A stretch of 10,821 bases of DNA, from positions 1,188,816 to 1,199,636 of the forward strand of contig CP070808.1 in NCBI GenBank assembly GCA_020343715.1, given 5' to 3'. This document shows, piece after piece, positions 1 to 5,871 of the stretch (position 1 is the stretch's first letter; each line of letters starts with the position of its first letter). Source of the stretch: Thermoplasmata archaeon. GTDB lineage: Archaea; Thermoplasmatota; DTKX01; GCA-020343715. The notes below the pieces were generated by a model. It had not been told where the DNA came from, searched no databases, and saw nothing but the letters and a program-made list of their open reading frames with translations. Both the position numbers and the translations under genes were made by a program.

Positions 1-8
1 TCCTCCAT
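1..8 (-). CDS. Possible 5' end of a minus-strand gene leaving the window
   Basis: Only an ATG (positions 8-6) and the following GAG plus two bases are visible, so the product cannot be named. The reason to list it is a TATA-like stretch on the minus strand, AAGCCTTTTGAC at 43-32. Its central TTTT is centred 28.5 nt before the A of this ATG, the same spacing seen at four better-supported starts in this window. If real, the gene is leaderless and divergent from pdxT. This is inference from spacing alone. Confidence 0.3.
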
Positions 9-31
9 GATGGACGGTACACCCTATCCCC

Positions 32-43
32 GTCAAAAGGCTT
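32..43 (-). promoter_or_regulatory. Weak TATA-like box for the left-edge minus-strand gene
   Basis: The minus strand reads AAGCCTTTTGAC, a variant of the AAACCTTAT boxes found elsewhere in the window, 28.5 nt before the ATG at position 8. It has TTTT in place of TTAT, so the support is weak. Confidence 0.3.
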
Positions 44-55
44 GTGGCATCGACC

Positions 56-66
56 AAAGGGTTAAT
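56..66 (+). promoter_or_regulatory. TATA-like box of pdxT
   Basis: The sequence AAAGGGTTAAT lies in an otherwise GC-rich stretch. The TTAA is centred at 63.5, which is 28.5 nt before the GTG at 92. This is the same spacing as at hisS, the small membrane protein and the surface protein, and it supports GTG 92 as a leaderless start. Confidence 0.45.
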
Positions 67-91
67 CCGCTGCCTCGCGATGCGGATGGTC

Positions 92-685
92 GTGAGGACC
101 GCGGGCGTGGTCGGACTCCAAGGTGCGGTGTCGGAGCACATCGAGACCCTGAACAGGGCCTTCGCCGAGGCTGGGGAGCGGGGCGAGGCCATATGGGTCA
201 GGAGGCTCTCCGACCTGGAGAGGGTGGACGCCCTGGTGCTGCCTGGCGGTGAGTCGACTACCATCTCCAAGCTTCTGGTCACCTTCGACCTGTTCGAACG
301 TGTGGTGGGCAGGGCCGAGGAGGGGATGCCCATATTGGGGACCTGTGCCGGCATGATAGTCATGTGCCAGCGGGGGGACGACGAGGTTGAGCGAACGGAC
401 ACGCGCCTCCTAGGCCTTCTGTCCGCCCAGGTGGACCGTAACGCCTTCGGTCGTCAGAGGGAGTCCTTCGAGGCAGATGTGGATGTGGAGGGCCTGGACT
501 CTCCCTTCCATGCCGTTTTCATCAGGGCCCCCGCCGTGGTCCGGACCTGGGACGACTGCACGCCGATCGCCACCTTGGGCGATAAGACCGTGATGGTCCG
601 TCAGGGTTCCCTGCTGGCCGCCAGCTTCCACCCTGAGCTCACCGACGACCTGCGCATCCACAGGATGCTCCTGGACATGCTCTGA
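92..685 (+). CDS. pdxT: Pyridoxal 5'-phosphate synthase glutaminase subunit PdxT
   Basis: This is the class I glutaminase of the DXP-independent vitamin B6 pathway. It releases ammonia from glutamine and passes it to the synthase PdxS, which makes PLP; pdxS is not in this window. From GTG 92 the protein has 197 aa, normal for the family. Visible motifs are GVVGLQGAVSEH near the N-terminus, PGGEST (about 51-56), the nucleophile Cys85 in LGTCAGM, the conserved RNAFGRQ stretch, and the His180/Glu182 dyad in FHPEL. The frame is open further upstream, with ATG at 80 and 86 and GTG at 44. I prefer GTG 92 because it gives the family-like start MRTAGVVGLQG and sits at the standard distance from the TATA-like box at 56-66. 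The gene ends 11 nt from the stop of the convergent small membrane gene. Family certain; start fairly sure. Confidence 0.93.
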   Translation: MRTAGVVGLQGAVSEHIETLNRAFAEAGERGEAIWVRRLSDLERVDALVLPGGESTTISKLLVTFDLFERVVGRAEEGMPILGTCAGMIVMCQRGDDEVERTDTRLLGLLSAQVDRNAFGRQRESFEADVDVEGLDSPFHAVFIRAPAVVRTWDDCTPIATLGDKTVMVRQGSLLAASFHPELTDDLRIHRMLLDML

Positions 686-700
686 GAAGGTAGGTCTCAG
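682..700. terminator. Small inverted repeat between convergent stop codons
   Basis: CTGAGA (682-687) and TCTCAG (695-700) form a 6-bp stem with a 7-nt loop. Each arm contains the TGA stop of one of the two converging genes, pdxT and the small membrane protein. There is no T-rich run, so a role in termination is only a guess. Confidence 0.25.
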
Positions 701-915
701 GTGGTGACCTCGTCCAGGTCCTCGACCTTGAACGACTTTATCATGACAACCATGCCAGCGGTCATGCCGATGACGCTGGCCGTCACCATCGTCAACCACG
801 CGATCACCCAGGTCTCCAGTCCCATGGCCATCAGGACTACCATGGTGGCGAGGAGGGCGACCATACCGCCGATGAACACCCAGCCGAGGAAACTGTTGAA
901 CTTCTCGATCCCCAT
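697..915 (-). CDS. Small hypothetical membrane protein, two helices
   Basis: I do not recognise this 72-aa protein. It starts MGIEKFNSFLG, then has two strongly hydrophobic stretches (about residues 9-30 and 37-62) joined by a short turn around ETW, and ends in a charged tail, KSFKVEDLDEVTT. This suggests a helical hairpin in the membrane with both ends on the same side. ATG 915 is preferred over the GTG at 924 because the AAACCTTATT box on the minus strand is centred 28.5 nt before it, which makes the transcript leaderless. The gene is divergent from hisS and convergent with pdxT, with no overlap. Its own promoter and the clean coding pattern argue that it is real. Function unknown. Confidence 0.72.
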   Translation of the reverse strand: MGIEKFNSFLGWVFIGGMVALLATMVVLMAMGLETWVIAWLTMVTASVIGMTAGMVVMIKSFKVEDLDEVTT

Positions 916-940
916 GATGGGCACCAGCCCGGGGTCGACA

Positions 941-950
941 AATAAGGTTT
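941..950 (-). promoter_or_regulatory. TATA box of the small membrane protein gene
   Basis: The minus strand reads AAACCTTATT. Its TTAT is centred at 943.5, 28.5 nt before the ATG at 915, which is typical archaeal TATA spacing for a leaderless transcript. It lies about 40 bp from the oppositely oriented hisS box, so the two genes share a divergent promoter region. Confidence 0.6.
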
Positions 951-976
951 CCCCGAAGGGATGAGGTGGCCCACCG

Positions 977-990
977 AAAACGTTTATTTG
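977..990 (+). promoter_or_regulatory. TATA box of hisS
   Basis: AAAACGTTTATTTG is an A/T island in GC-rich DNA. Its TTAT is centred at 985.5, 28.5 nt before the ATG at 1014. A GGAGGT sequence at 1005-1010 lies between box and start, 3 nt before the ATG, too close for a standard Shine-Dalgarno. It would not be in the mRNA if transcription starts at the ATG. Confidence 0.6.
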
Positions 991-1013
991 ACGCGACCCG
1001 CTTGGGAGGTCCG

Positions 1014-2282
1014 ATGAACGAACGTCCGAGGGGCACCAGGGACTTCCTGCCAGAGGAGATGTCGACGCGCAGGGGAATCGAGGAATCCATGAGGTCGACC
1101 GCTCTGACCTTCGGCTACGGGGAGGTCCAGACCCCCACCTTCGAGACCACGGAGCTGTTCGTGGCCAAGTCCGGCCCCGCCATCGTGGACGAGATGTACG
1201 TCTTCGAGGATAAGGGCGGCAGGTCCATGTCGCTACGTCCGGAGATGACGGCGGCGGTCATGCGCCTCTACGCCGACAAGCTGACCCACTCACCGAAGCC
1301 CGTCCGTGTCTTCTACACGGGACCATGCTTCCGCTACGAGAGGCCCCAGAAGGGGAGGTACAGGGAGTTCTTCCAGTTCGGTGCCGAGCTGATAGGCTCG
1401 CCCCACCCTGAGGGTGACGCCGAGATAATCGCCCTGGCGGTGAGGGCCATCGAGGCCGCGGGCGTGAAGGACCCCGAGGTCCGGGTGGGCCACGTGGGCG
1501 CGCTGCACGCCCTCATGAAGGCCATCGGAGTCGAGGCCCAGGTGGCCAGCCAGGCCTTCCCTATGATCGACAAGGGGGACATGGCGTCCCTTAAGACCCT
1601 CTTCGACCAGAGGGACGTGGGCTACACCAACTTCGAGCTGGTCGAAGACTTCGTCAACATGTCCGGTGGGCGGGACGTGGTCGACCACGTCATGTCCGCC
1701 TACGGCCACTACGACGGGCTGGCCGACGCCCTCTCGCGATTGGGACAGGCCCTGGAGTACCTGGACATGTACGAGGGCATCGAGTACACCGTGGACCTGG
1801 GCATCGCCCGGGGCCTGGACTACTACTCTGGCGTGGTGTTCGAGGTGGACTGGGAGGGCCTCGGCGCCGAGAAGCAGATCTGCGGGGGCGGGGCCTACGA
1901 GCTGGGTCAGATATTCGGCCTGGACAACGTGCCCGCCACCGGCTTCGCCATCGGCCTGGACAGGATCGCCATCGCCGTCGAGATGGGAAAGGACGAGGAG
2001 CCGGCCCGGGAGGGGGCGCTGGTCGTTCCCATGGACCGGAGCGGTGATGTGATGGACCTGGCCGTGAGGGCCGTGGAGGCTCTCCGCGGGTCCGGCATGA
2101 CCGCCGAGCTGGAGGTGATGAGGCGTGGCACCGGCAAGGCGCTGAAGGGCGCCGACTCCCGGGGCCTCCGATGGGCGGTCATCATAGGCTCCGACGAGGC
2201 GGCCCAGGGGAAGGTGGCCCTCAAGGACCTGGTGTCGGGGGAGCAACGGCTCGCCACCCTGGGCGAGCTGCGCGAGCTGTGA
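1014..2282 (+). CDS. hisS: Histidyl-tRNA synthetase
   Basis: This class II aminoacyl-tRNA synthetase charges tRNA-His with histidine in the cytoplasm. The 422-aa length is normal. Motif 1 follows the N-terminal RPRGTRDFLPEE. Motif 2 is YTGPCFRYERPQKGRYREF (about 101-119). The histidine-binding HisA motif RGLDYYSG is at 266-273, and motif 3 GFAIGLDRI is at 310-318. The C-terminal anticodon-binding domain runs from about 334 to the end. The frame is open to 966, but ATG 1014 gives the canonical start MNERPRGTRDF and fits the TATA box at 977-990. The gene is divergent from the small membrane protein and ends 12 nt before the 3' end of the opposite-strand tRNA-Tyr. Identity is secure. Confidence 0.97.
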   Translation: MNERPRGTRDFLPEEMSTRRGIEESMRSTALTFGYGEVQTPTFETTELFVAKSGPAIVDEMYVFEDKGGRSMSLRPEMTAAVMRLYADKLTHSPKPVRVFYTGPCFRYERPQKGRYREFFQFGAELIGSPHPEGDAEIIALAVRAIEAAGVKDPEVRVGHVGALHALMKAIGVEAQVASQAFPMIDKGDMASLKTLFDQRDVGYTNFELVEDFVNMSGGRDVVDHVMSAYGHYDGLADALSRLGQALEYLDMYEGIEYTVDLGIARGLDYYSGVVFEVDWEGLGAEKQICGGGAYELGQIFGLDNVPATGFAIGLDRIAIAVEMGKDEEPAREGALVVPMDRSGDVMDLAVRAVEALRGSGMTAELEVMRRGTGKALKGADSRGLRWAVIIGSDEAAQGKVALKDLVSGEQRLATLGELREL

Positions 2283-2294
2283 TGGGACAAGGGG

Positions 2295-2409
2295 TGGTCC
2301 CCGCTCCCGGATTTGAACCGGGGGCCTGCTGATTACCGCGGCCGACCGGGGCCAAGGCCCCGGGAACCCACTACAGTCAGCCGCTCTGGCCAGTCTGAGC
2401 TAAGCGGGG
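2295..2409 (-). tRNA. tRNA-Tyr (GTA) with a 37-nt intron and encoded CCA
   Basis: Read on the minus strand, the acceptor arm CCCCGCT (2409-2403) pairs with AGCGGGG (2305-2299). It is followed by discriminator A (2298) and an encoded CCA (2297-2295). The anticodon stem is GCTGA (2381-2377) with TCAGC (2332-2328). The loop without the intron is CTGTAGA, which gives anticodon GTA at 2374-2372. The variable loop is AGGCC, the T stem CCCGG/CCGGG, and the T loop TTCAAAT. The C1:G72 pair with A73 is the archaeal identity set for tyrosine tRNA. The TATA-like box lies at 2441-2453. The tRNA is between the ends of hisS and the surface-protein gene. Confidence 0.95.
2334..2370 (-). other. Archaeal tRNA intron at position 37/38
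   Basis: The intron falls between G37 (2371) and A38 (2333), the canonical archaeal position. A bulge-helix-bulge can be drawn: exon bases CTGT pair with intron GCGG (C-G, T-G, G-C, T-G), flanked by the 3-nt bulges AG|T and TA|A. The intron core holds a strong hairpin, CCGGGG against CCCCGG around CCTTGG. This is the substrate form of the archaeal tRNA splicing endonuclease. The two G-U pairs make the central helix somewhat weak. Confidence 0.85.
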
Positions 2410-2440
2410 TCCGATGCTCGGAACGTGGGTAAGGGAGCAG

Positions 2441-2453
2441 CTATATAATAATT
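2441..2453 (-). promoter_or_regulatory. TATA box of tRNA-Tyr
   Basis: The minus strand reads AATTATTATATAG, the strongest A/T block in this part of the window. It is centred about 35 nt before the first tRNA base, which would leave a 5' leader of roughly 7 nt for RNase P. The same A/T-rich block could also help end transcription of the upstream surface-protein gene. Confidence 0.6.
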
Positions 2454-2478
2454 TTCTTACCGGACCGCTGGAGGGGGC

Positions 2479-3531
2479 CTAGTCCTCGTCGGGGGAGTCC
2501 TCGTCGGCGTCGTCTATGGCCTTCTTGGCGGGACGCTTCTTGCGCTTCTTCTTCGGTGGGGGGGCCTCCTCCTCCATGTCCTCCAGCTCCTCTCGGGAGA
2601 GTTTCCTCTTACGCATGAGGAACACCACGATGACCACGACGACCACGACGACCACCCCGATGATGATGTACCAGATGTTATCCAGGATGGTCGTCTCGAT
2701 GGAGGGCTTGATGACGATGTTCCACTCGATGCTGCTGGTCACCGGTTTCTCCAAGTTGGGGTCGGTCTTGGAACCCTCGGACGTGATGGTCAGGTTGAAG
2801 TGGAACTGGCCCTCCAGGGCCTCGGCGTCTGCCGAGACCTGGACCGTGACGTCGGCCTCCTCGCCCATCTCGATGCGCTCGGAGCTGATGGGGCCGTGGG
2901 TGATGCCGGCGAAGAGCAGCTCCGCCTCGTTGGCGACCTCGAAGGTGAACGTGTCCACCCCGTTGCCAGTGTTCTGGACGGTGAAGTTGAATGTCACGAT
3001 ATCGCCCTGCTCGATGTCGATGGGCTTGGTGGAGTACTGTCGGCCTATCCTGTAGTACTGGGCTATGCTGACCCGGGCTGTGTCCGGTGTGGAGTCGTAC
3101 AGCAGGATGTCGTCCGTGGCGGCCGTGAACACCAGGGACTCGCCGATGGTCGTGGTGGCTGGCAGGTTCGCAGGCACGGTCAGCTGGGCGGAGAAGGCCT
3201 GGGACTCGGAGGCCGTGAAGGTGTGGGTGGGCGGGTCGATGGATATCTCCCACGGGGTGTCCAGGTCGGGCATGTCCATTGTGATCTCGATGACCACGGA
3301 CGTGCCGGGGGGCCATATGGGCCTGTTGAGGGTCAAGCACCCCGCGAACTCCAGGATGTCGTTCTGCGTCTCGGTGGGGAAGGCCGTCTGGTCCTTGTCC
3401 GCCTCCTCCAGCTGGACCACGATGGAGGGGATCTGGGCCTCGGCGCCCCCAGCCCCTGCGAGGACGAGCAGCAGGACCGCAGCCGATGCCGTTAGAACGA
3501 GCACTGCCAGCGACCTGCCTGGTACTGCCAT
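2479..3531 (-). CDS. Secreted, C-terminally anchored surface protein with Ig-like domains
   Basis: I cannot name this 350-aa protein beyond its architecture. It has a Sec-type signal peptide (residues 1-32, likely cut after AEA). Two beta-sandwich-like regions follow (about 65-155 and 165-275). The second contains FTVQNTGNGVDTFTFEV, typical of CARDB/NEW3-type domains. A transmembrane helix at about 286-306 contains eight consecutive valines. The cytoplasmic tail starts MRKRKLSREELEDMEEE, continues with a run of lysines and arginines (327-337), and ends in a very acidic stretch. Two N-glycosylation sequons are visible, NFT at 182 and NLT at 246. ATG 3531 is supported by the TATA box 28.5 nt upstream. 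The bulk of the protein would lie outside the cell. Ligand or partner unknown. Confidence 0.85.
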   Translation of the reverse strand: MAVPGRSLAVLVLTASAAVLLLVLAGAGGAEAQIPSIVVQLEEADKDQTAFPTETQNDILEFAGCLTLNRPIWPPGTSVVIEITMDMPDLDTPWEISIDPPTHTFTASESQAFSAQLTVPANLPATTTIGESLVFTAATDDILLYDSTPDTARVSIAQYYRIGRQYSTKPIDIEQGDIVTFNFTVQNTGNGVDTFTFEVANEAELLFAGITHGPISSERIEMGEEADVTVQVSADAEALEGQFHFNLTITSEGSKTDPNLEKPVTSSIEWNIVIKPSIETTILDNIWYIIIGVVVVVVVVIVVFLMRKRKLSREELEDMEEEAPPPKKKRKKRPAKKAIDDADEDSPDED

Positions 3532-3556
3532 CGGTCCTTGATTGGCCTTATAAACG

Positions 3557-3566
3557 GATAAGGTTT
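3557..3566 (-). promoter_or_regulatory. TATA box of the surface-protein gene
   Basis: The minus strand reads AAACCTTATC with its TTAT centred at 3559.5, 28.5 nt before the ATG at 3531. A second A/T stretch, GTTTATAA (about 3554-3547), is too close to the start to serve as the box. The gene therefore appears to be transcribed separately from the radical SAM gene that ends at 3581. Confidence 0.6.
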
Positions 3567-3580
3567 CTGGTATCGCCCCT

Positions 3581-5368
3581 TTACGCCGACTCCCCGAAGC
3601 GCCCGTTGCGCCTCATCAGGTCCTCCTCGTCGGTCGAGGGGGAAAGGTCGGCCTCGTCCTCGACGCACAGGGCGAGGTCGCATCCCCCCACGACCCTGGG
3701 ACGGACGAGGCTCTCGGGCCAGAAGCCCTTGGGGAAGCCCGCCACCTTCCAGAGGTGTCGCGCCACGTGGTTGCCGTGCTTCCATCTATAGTAGAGAAGG
3801 TAGGTCATGATTGAACCCAGGGTGAGGGGTACCCGGTAGGAGGGCGAGCGGGGGAACCAGAAGTCCACGTTGTACCTCCAGCAGGTGGACAGGAACTCCC
3901 ACTGGGCCTCGGTGAGGCGGTCCAGGGGGACGAGCCTCGACCTGTTGAGGAGGCAATCCTCCAGGGGGAAGAACAGCAGGGGCGTGAAGAACATCTTGGC
4001 GTCCTTGAGGTCGTCCAGCAGCTCCAGCGTGGCCATCGTGTCGTCCTCGGTCTCGTCGGGCATCCCCGTCATCAGGGTGGCCAGGGGGAACCAGGAGTGG
4101 TCGTTCATGATGCCGACGGCCTGGACCACCAGCTCCGGCCAGTCCTTGATGTCGAAGGGCCTGGCCTTGTTGGGCATGATGTCCTCCATTATCCTGACGG
4201 AGCCCGTCTCTATGCCCACCTCGACGGAGATGAAGTCCTCCCGGTAGTTGTGGTGGATGTCCTTCCTCCAAAGGGTCTTGGGTAGGAGTATGTGGGTCAG
4301 GTCCTCTATCATCCTCTCGTCGCAGATGGCTGGGACCAGGGACGAGTGGGAGATCTGGACGAAGTCGACCCCCGGCACGGCGGCGATGCGGGAGAACAGG
4401 TCGACGATGGCCTTCCTGTTGGGTCGGAAGTCCTCCAGGTGCTTGTAGAGGAACACGTCCTCGGTGGCAGCGAAGGCCATGTTCGAGCCGCCTGCCACGT
4501 TCCTCTCCACCTCCTCCACCACGTACTCGGCCGGGAAGTCGATGCGCTTGCGCAGGGTAGGGGAGCAGAACTTGCACATGCGTCCGCAGCCCCTCATTAT
4601 CTCCACGAGGCCGTACGTGGACCTGCTCCGGATCGGGGGTATGTCCTCGATCTCCGGCCTGCCCCCCTTGATGACCCTAGGCAGCGGCTCGCCCCCTATG
4701 GCCTTCCTGAACGTGGGCAGGATCACGTTCTCGCACTCGCCCGTCAGGATTGAGGTCACTCCCAGCTCGTCGAACAGGTCTGCCCTGTCGATCTGCCAGG
4801 AGCCGCCTCCCCCGACGAGGACGGTGGGCCGGTGCTCCAGGACGCTGGGGTGGAACACCGTGTGCTTGAACTCGGCGCTGTTGATGGACTCGCCACCCAT
4901 GCCGATGAGGGACGAGTACGTGGTATCCACGTAGGCCAGGCCCAGGGGGTTCATGGTGTTGATACCGAGCACCCTCGTCTCCGGGCCCACCCACATGTGC
5001 AGGCTCTCGGGGTGGACCACCTTGACCTGCTCCTCTGAGTACTCCTGAAGTAGGATGGACTCCACCTTGCGAAGGCCCAGCGGTACGAACTTGGCCGTGT
5101 GATCCGGTTTCTCATCCGGGGTCAGCCATCTCCTGCGGAGGACCTTTCGGGGGGCGACGGAGCTGGGGAACGCGCTGGTGAAGGCGATGAAGGGGTTGGG
5201 GACGGGCTTGCCGAAGGGGTTGTACCCGCTGTAGTCGGAGATCTCGGAGGCGGAGGCGGTCAGCACGATGAGCGCCCCACCGTCGATGGGCCCCTCTCCG
5301 TTCCCACCGGACCTGAACGCCGAACGCCACTGACGGGCCCTGCCATCGCTACCGACGGTCAAACGCAC
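3581..5368 (-). CDS. Radical SAM protein with B12-binding-like N-terminal region
   Basis: From GTG 5368 the protein has 595 aa. The N-terminal half resembles the Rossmann-like cobalamin-binding region of B12-binding radical SAM proteins: a glycine run at about 186-189 and ILTGECENVI (GECE at 210-213), the usual place of the G-E-G-E turn. The radical SAM cluster motif is RGCGRMCKFC, with Cys261, Cys265 and Cys268 (Cx3Cx2C) to bind a 4Fe-4S cluster and SAM. FISVEVGIETGS is a typical later strand of the barrel. About 120 C-terminal residues, rich in Trp, Tyr and Arg, are unassigned. The substrate is unknown. The frame stays open to an ATG at 5485, but that start would overlap yjbQ and place the TATA box inside the gene. 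GTG 5368 or TTG 5362 fits better; TTG has GGGAGG 6-7 nt upstream. No accessory gene nearby reveals a pathway. Confidence 0.88.
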   Translation of the reverse strand: MRLTVGSDGRARQWRSAFRSGGNGEGPIDGGALIVLTASASEISDYSGYNPFGKPVPNPFIAFTSAFPSSVAPRKVLRRRWLTPDEKPDHTAKFVPLGLRKVESILLQEYSEEQVKVVHPESLHMWVGPETRVLGINTMNPLGLAYVDTTYSSLIGMGGESINSAEFKHTVFHPSVLEHRPTVLVGGGGSWQIDRADLFDELGVTSILTGECENVILPTFRKAIGGEPLPRVIKGGRPEIEDIPPIRSRSTYGLVEIMRGCGRMCKFCSPTLRKRIDFPAEYVVEEVERNVAGGSNMAFAATEDVFLYKHLEDFRPNRKAIVDLFSRIAAVPGVDFVQISHSSLVPAICDERMIEDLTHILLPKTLWRKDIHHNYREDFISVEVGIETGSVRIMEDIMPNKARPFDIKDWPELVVQAVGIMNDHSWFPLATLMTGMPDETEDDTMATLELLDDLKDAKMFFTPLLFFPLEDCLLNRSRLVPLDRLTEAQWEFLSTCWRYNVDFWFPRSPSYRVPLTLGSIMTYLLYYRWKHGNHVARHLWKVAGFPKGFWPESLVRPRVVGGCDLALCVEDEADLSPSTDEEDLMRRNGRFGESA

Positions 5369-5405
5369 CCTCCCATGTCGCGTCGAATTGATTCGACCGA
5401 ATGCG

Positions 5406-5417
5406 AAATAAACCTTT
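5406..5417 (-). promoter_or_regulatory. TATA box of the radical SAM gene
   Basis: The minus strand reads AAAGGTTTATTT, nearly identical to the hisS box. Its TTAT is centred at 5409.5. The window's usual spacing predicts transcription from about 5381, giving a leader of about 12-19 nt before GTG 5368 or TTG 5362. Confidence 0.55.
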
Positions 5418-5447
5418 CTGATTGGATGGTGGAGATGAGAAAGGTTC

Positions 5448-5867
5448 TCACTCACCGACCATCTGGACCACGATCCGTCGGTCATGGGGCTTGTTGTCCA
5501 GCTCCACGAAGACTATCTGCTGCCAGGTGCCCAGGGTGAGCCGCCCGTCCACGAAGGGGACGGTCAGTCCAGGCCCCATCATCGAGGCCCGTACGTGGGA
5601 GTGACCGTTCCCGTCGTGCCACGTCTCGTCGTGCTTGTACACGATGCCCTTGGGGAAGAGCCGCTCCAGGGCGTCAGGGAGGTCCTGCACGAGACCGGGC
5701 TCGTACTCGATGGTCGTCAGCGCCCCGGTGGAGCCGGGGTTGAACACGCAGGCTAATCCCGACCTCAGTCCGGAGCCCGTCACCGCCGACTGCACACGGT
5801 CGGTCACATCCACTATCTGGACCTCGCCAGGGGTCCTCAGGTCAATCCTCTCGGTCACCACAGCCAT
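5448..5867 (-). CDS. YjbQ/UPF0047 family protein
   Basis: This 139-aa protein belongs to the YjbQ (UPF0047) family. Some members have been reported to have thiamin phosphate synthase activity, but the physiological role is not settled. Visible family motifs are VFNPGSTGALTTIEYEPGL in the first half, then WHDGNGHSHVRA with likely metal-binding His residues. A conserved GxLxLGTWQxIxFxExD segment follows near the C-terminus. ATG 5867 comes 4 nt after the stop of the S8 protease gene, with GGAGGG (5881-5876) 8 nt upstream, so it is probably the second gene of that operon. The frame is open upstream to 5993, but that part lies inside the protease gene and reads as Arg/Trp-rich shadow. Family assignment strong. 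Confidence 0.92.
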   Translation of the reverse strand: MAVVTERIDLRTPGEVQIVDVTDRVQSAVTGSGLRSGLACVFNPGSTGALTTIEYEPGLVQDLPDALERLFPKGIVYKHDETWHDGNGHSHVRASMMGPGLTVPFVDGRLTLGTWQQIVFVELDNKPHDRRIVVQMVGE

Positions 5868-5871
5868 GTCG

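Noticed and set aside
44..91. Earlier starts for pdxT (GTG 44, ATG 80, ATG 86)
   Set aside because: They add residues before the usual family N-terminus and lie upstream of, or too close to, the TATA-like box. ATG 80 and 86 are not excluded.
1005..1010. GGAGGT as the Shine-Dalgarno of hisS
   Set aside because: It is only 3 nt from the ATG, and the promoter spacing suggests it is not in the mRNA, so it was not called as a separate site.
1290..2246. 318-codon open frame antisense to hisS
   Set aside because: hisS is certain on the other strand. The antisense product is low-complexity His/Gly/Val-rich, with no recognisable motif.
2344..2364. Strong GC hairpin as a terminator for hisS
   Set aside because: It lies inside the tRNA-Tyr intron and has no T-run; it is explained by intron folding.
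2625..2665. Repeat-like run of GAC/CAC triplets, possible microsatellite
   Set aside because: It is simply the poly-valine membrane helix of the surface protein read on the other strand.
5437..5449. GAGAA-AGG-TTCTC inverted repeat as terminator of yjbQ
   Set aside because: The stem is only 5 bp with a 3-nt loop and no T-rich tail; too weak to call.
5369..5485. Upstream ATG (5485) for the radical SAM protein
   Set aside because: It would overlap yjbQ and place the TATA box at 5406-5417 inside the coding region, and the extra 39 residues show no family resemblance.
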